From the NCBI GenBank assembly GCA_910586375.1, contig CAJUIE010000022.1, positions 1-17,079 of the forward strand: DNA of 17,079 bases, read 5' to 3'. A program made the translations under genes and the position numbers. The notes under the pieces are model-generated. The model saw only the letters and a list, made by a program, of their open reading frames with translations. It searched no databases and was not told the origin of the DNA. Source of the DNA: an uncultured Alistipes sp. GTDB taxonomy: Bacteria; Bacteroidota; Bacteroidia; Bacteroidales; Rikenellaceae. Shown piece by piece: positions 16,286 to 17,079 of this stretch (positions within the stretch are counted from its first letter, which is position 1; every line of letters starts with the position of its first letter).

Positions 16286-16849
16286 ATGAAAGCAGAACAG
16301 AACAAGATGGTCGGCGTAGACTACAAGCTGACCGTGGACGGACAGATAGCCGACCAGTCGCGGCCGGGACAGCCCCTCGAATTTATCTTCGGAACAGGTA
16401 TGCTCCTGCCCAAATTCGAAGCAGCCATCGAGGGCAAAGAGCCCGGCGACAAAGTATCCTTCACGCTGGAGCCCAAAGACGGCTACGGCGAACTGATAGC
16501 CGAAGCGATCGTCGACCTGCCGAAAAACATATTCATGGTCGACGGCAAGGTCGCCGAAGACATTCTCTTCGTAGGTTCGCAAGTGCCGATGAGCGATGCC
16601 CAGGGCAATCGCATGATGGGCATCGTGAAAGAAGTGGGTGACGAAACGGTGAAGATGGACTTCAACCACCCGATGGCGGGCAAGACACTCAACTTCGAAG
16701 TAGAGGTAGTAAGCGTCCGTGACGTGACGCCCGAAGACCTGCAAGGTCACTGCTCATGCGAATCGTGCGGCGGCGATCACGAATGCGGCGGCGAATGCGA
16801 CCACAACGATGGTTGCGGCTGCGGCGACGGACACTGCGACTGCCACTAA
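16286..16849 (+). CDS. slyD: SlyD-like FKBP-type peptidyl-prolyl isomerase with Cys/His-rich tail
   Basis: A 187-residue cytoplasmic protein. ATG 16286 (MKAEQNKMVGVDYKLTVDG) is chosen over the in-frame ATG at 16208, which lies inside gcvP and upstream of the promoter. The FKBP fold is split in the SlyD manner: strands and FIFGTGMLLPKFEAAIEG (33-50) first. The insert-in-flap chaperone domain (about 69-125, GELIAEAIVDLPKNIF onward) comes next, and the FKBP fold closes with FNHPMAGKTLNFEVEV (126-141). The tail (155-187) packs nine Cys and five His with Gly, Asp and Glu, suited to Ni(II) or Zn(II) binding as in Escherichia coli SlyD, which aids hydrogenase nickel insertion. No hydrogenase or urease genes are in view, so the client here is unknown. 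It is separated from gcvP by its own promoter. Confidence 0.92.
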   Translation: MKAEQNKMVGVDYKLTVDGQIADQSRPGQPLEFIFGTGMLLPKFEAAIEGKEPGDKVSFTLEPKDGYGELIAEAIVDLPKNIFMVDGKVAEDILFVGSQVPMSDAQGNRMMGIVKEVGDETVKMDFNHPMAGKTLNFEVEVVSVRDVTPEDLQGHCSCESCGGDHECGGECDHNDGCGCGDGHCDCH

Positions 16850-16855
16850 GCCGGA

Positions 16856-16864
16856 GGGGGGGGG
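16856..16864 (+). repeat. G9 homopolymer at the slyD/FISUMP junction
   Basis: Nine G start seven bases after the slyD stop and end exactly where FISUMP-like coding similarity begins. It could be a recombination or slippage site. Confidence 0.6.
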
Positions 16865-17079
16865 CAATCGGGTTACCGCACCAGCTATTACGGAGATTTA
16901 CGCAATGTAGGCAAGGACGGTTCTGTATGGAGCAGTTCGCCTTACTCGGCGTCGAGCGTGTACGGGTCGCTCTTGTACTTCGACAGTTCCCACGTGAACC
17001 CCGAGGGCGGCACCAACCGTGCGAACGCTTTCCCCGTTCGCTGCGTGCAACTTTGCATAAGCCGAGAGCAGAGGCCGTT
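16865..17079 (+). pseudogene. FISUMP-type domain, start-less C-terminal fragment
   Basis: From 16865 to the window edge the frame is open. It encodes SGYRTSYYGDLRNVGKDG, then VWSSSPYSASSVYGSLLYFD, then NRANAFPVRCVQ, the recognisable end of the 'Fibrobacter succinogenes major paralogous domain' (FISUMP) common in Bacteroidetes surface proteins, where the last block is normally RxxGFxVRCV. The N-terminal part of the domain and any signal peptide are missing. No in-frame ATG lies between the slyD stop and the window end, and the frame is the same as that of slyD. The protein runs on past the usual end (LCISREQRP) to the edge. It is either a degraded gene remnant or a promoter-less donor cassette; which cannot be decided without the sequence to the right. 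Confidence 0.65.

Overview
The window looks like a chromosomal segment of a Bacteroidales bacterium, most probably Alistipes or another member of the Rikenellaceae. Three things point this way. Several starts are preceded by the Bacteroidetes sigma factor -7 element TAnnTTTG, twice with a TTTG box 19 bases upstream. Shine-Dalgarno sequences are essentially absent. The gene families are typical of the group: a PPIase/SurA/OstA-like cluster, a TGS-containing nucleoside kinase, an S1 protein of about 600 residues, a single-chain GcvP, and a FISUMP-type domain. The genus is inferred from general resemblance and was not tested.

Layout. Bases 2-247 are the 3' end of a CPBP-family membrane protease gene. 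Bases 307-5022 are an envelope-biogenesis operon: a PPIase-like lipoprotein, a SurA-like double-parvulin chaperone and an LptA/OstA-like protein. Bases 5071-6713 are a tightly packed trio: a YqaA/DedA-like membrane protein, a GNAT acetyltransferase and a DUF5131 three-cysteine protein. Facing it on the minus strand is rpsA (6836-8653), with a clear intrinsic terminator and a near-consensus promoter. Divergent from rpsA is a short structured RNA that I read as a candidate SRP RNA (ffs). It is followed by a gene for a small secreted protein of unknown function (8985-9659), which ends in a strong terminator. A 5'-nucleotidase-like lipoprotein lies on the minus strand (9845-11266). Then come a nucleoside kinase (11569-13239), gcvP (13407-16229) and a SlyD-like FKBP with a metal-binding tail (16286-16849). 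The right edge holds the start-less C-terminal part of a FISUMP domain.

How the genes fit together. The first block serves outer-membrane protein folding and LPS transport. The rpsA/SRP RNA pair serves translation and protein targeting from back-to-back promoters. The rest is housekeeping metabolism: nucleotide salvage, glycine cleavage and metal-linked prolyl isomerisation. Apart from the structured RNA, the intergenic spaces hold the least ordinary material: G/C homopolymers of 7-9 bases, a G-quadruplex-type tract, and copies of a hairpin-rich dispersed repeat.

I found no CRISPR array, tRNA, rRNA, transposase or complete defence system. The most interesting points are the SRP RNA candidate with its enlarged apical loop, the FISUMP remnant next to a G9 tract, the YqaA-GNAT-DUF5131 operon, and the large Lys/Ala-rich insertion in the OstA-like protein.
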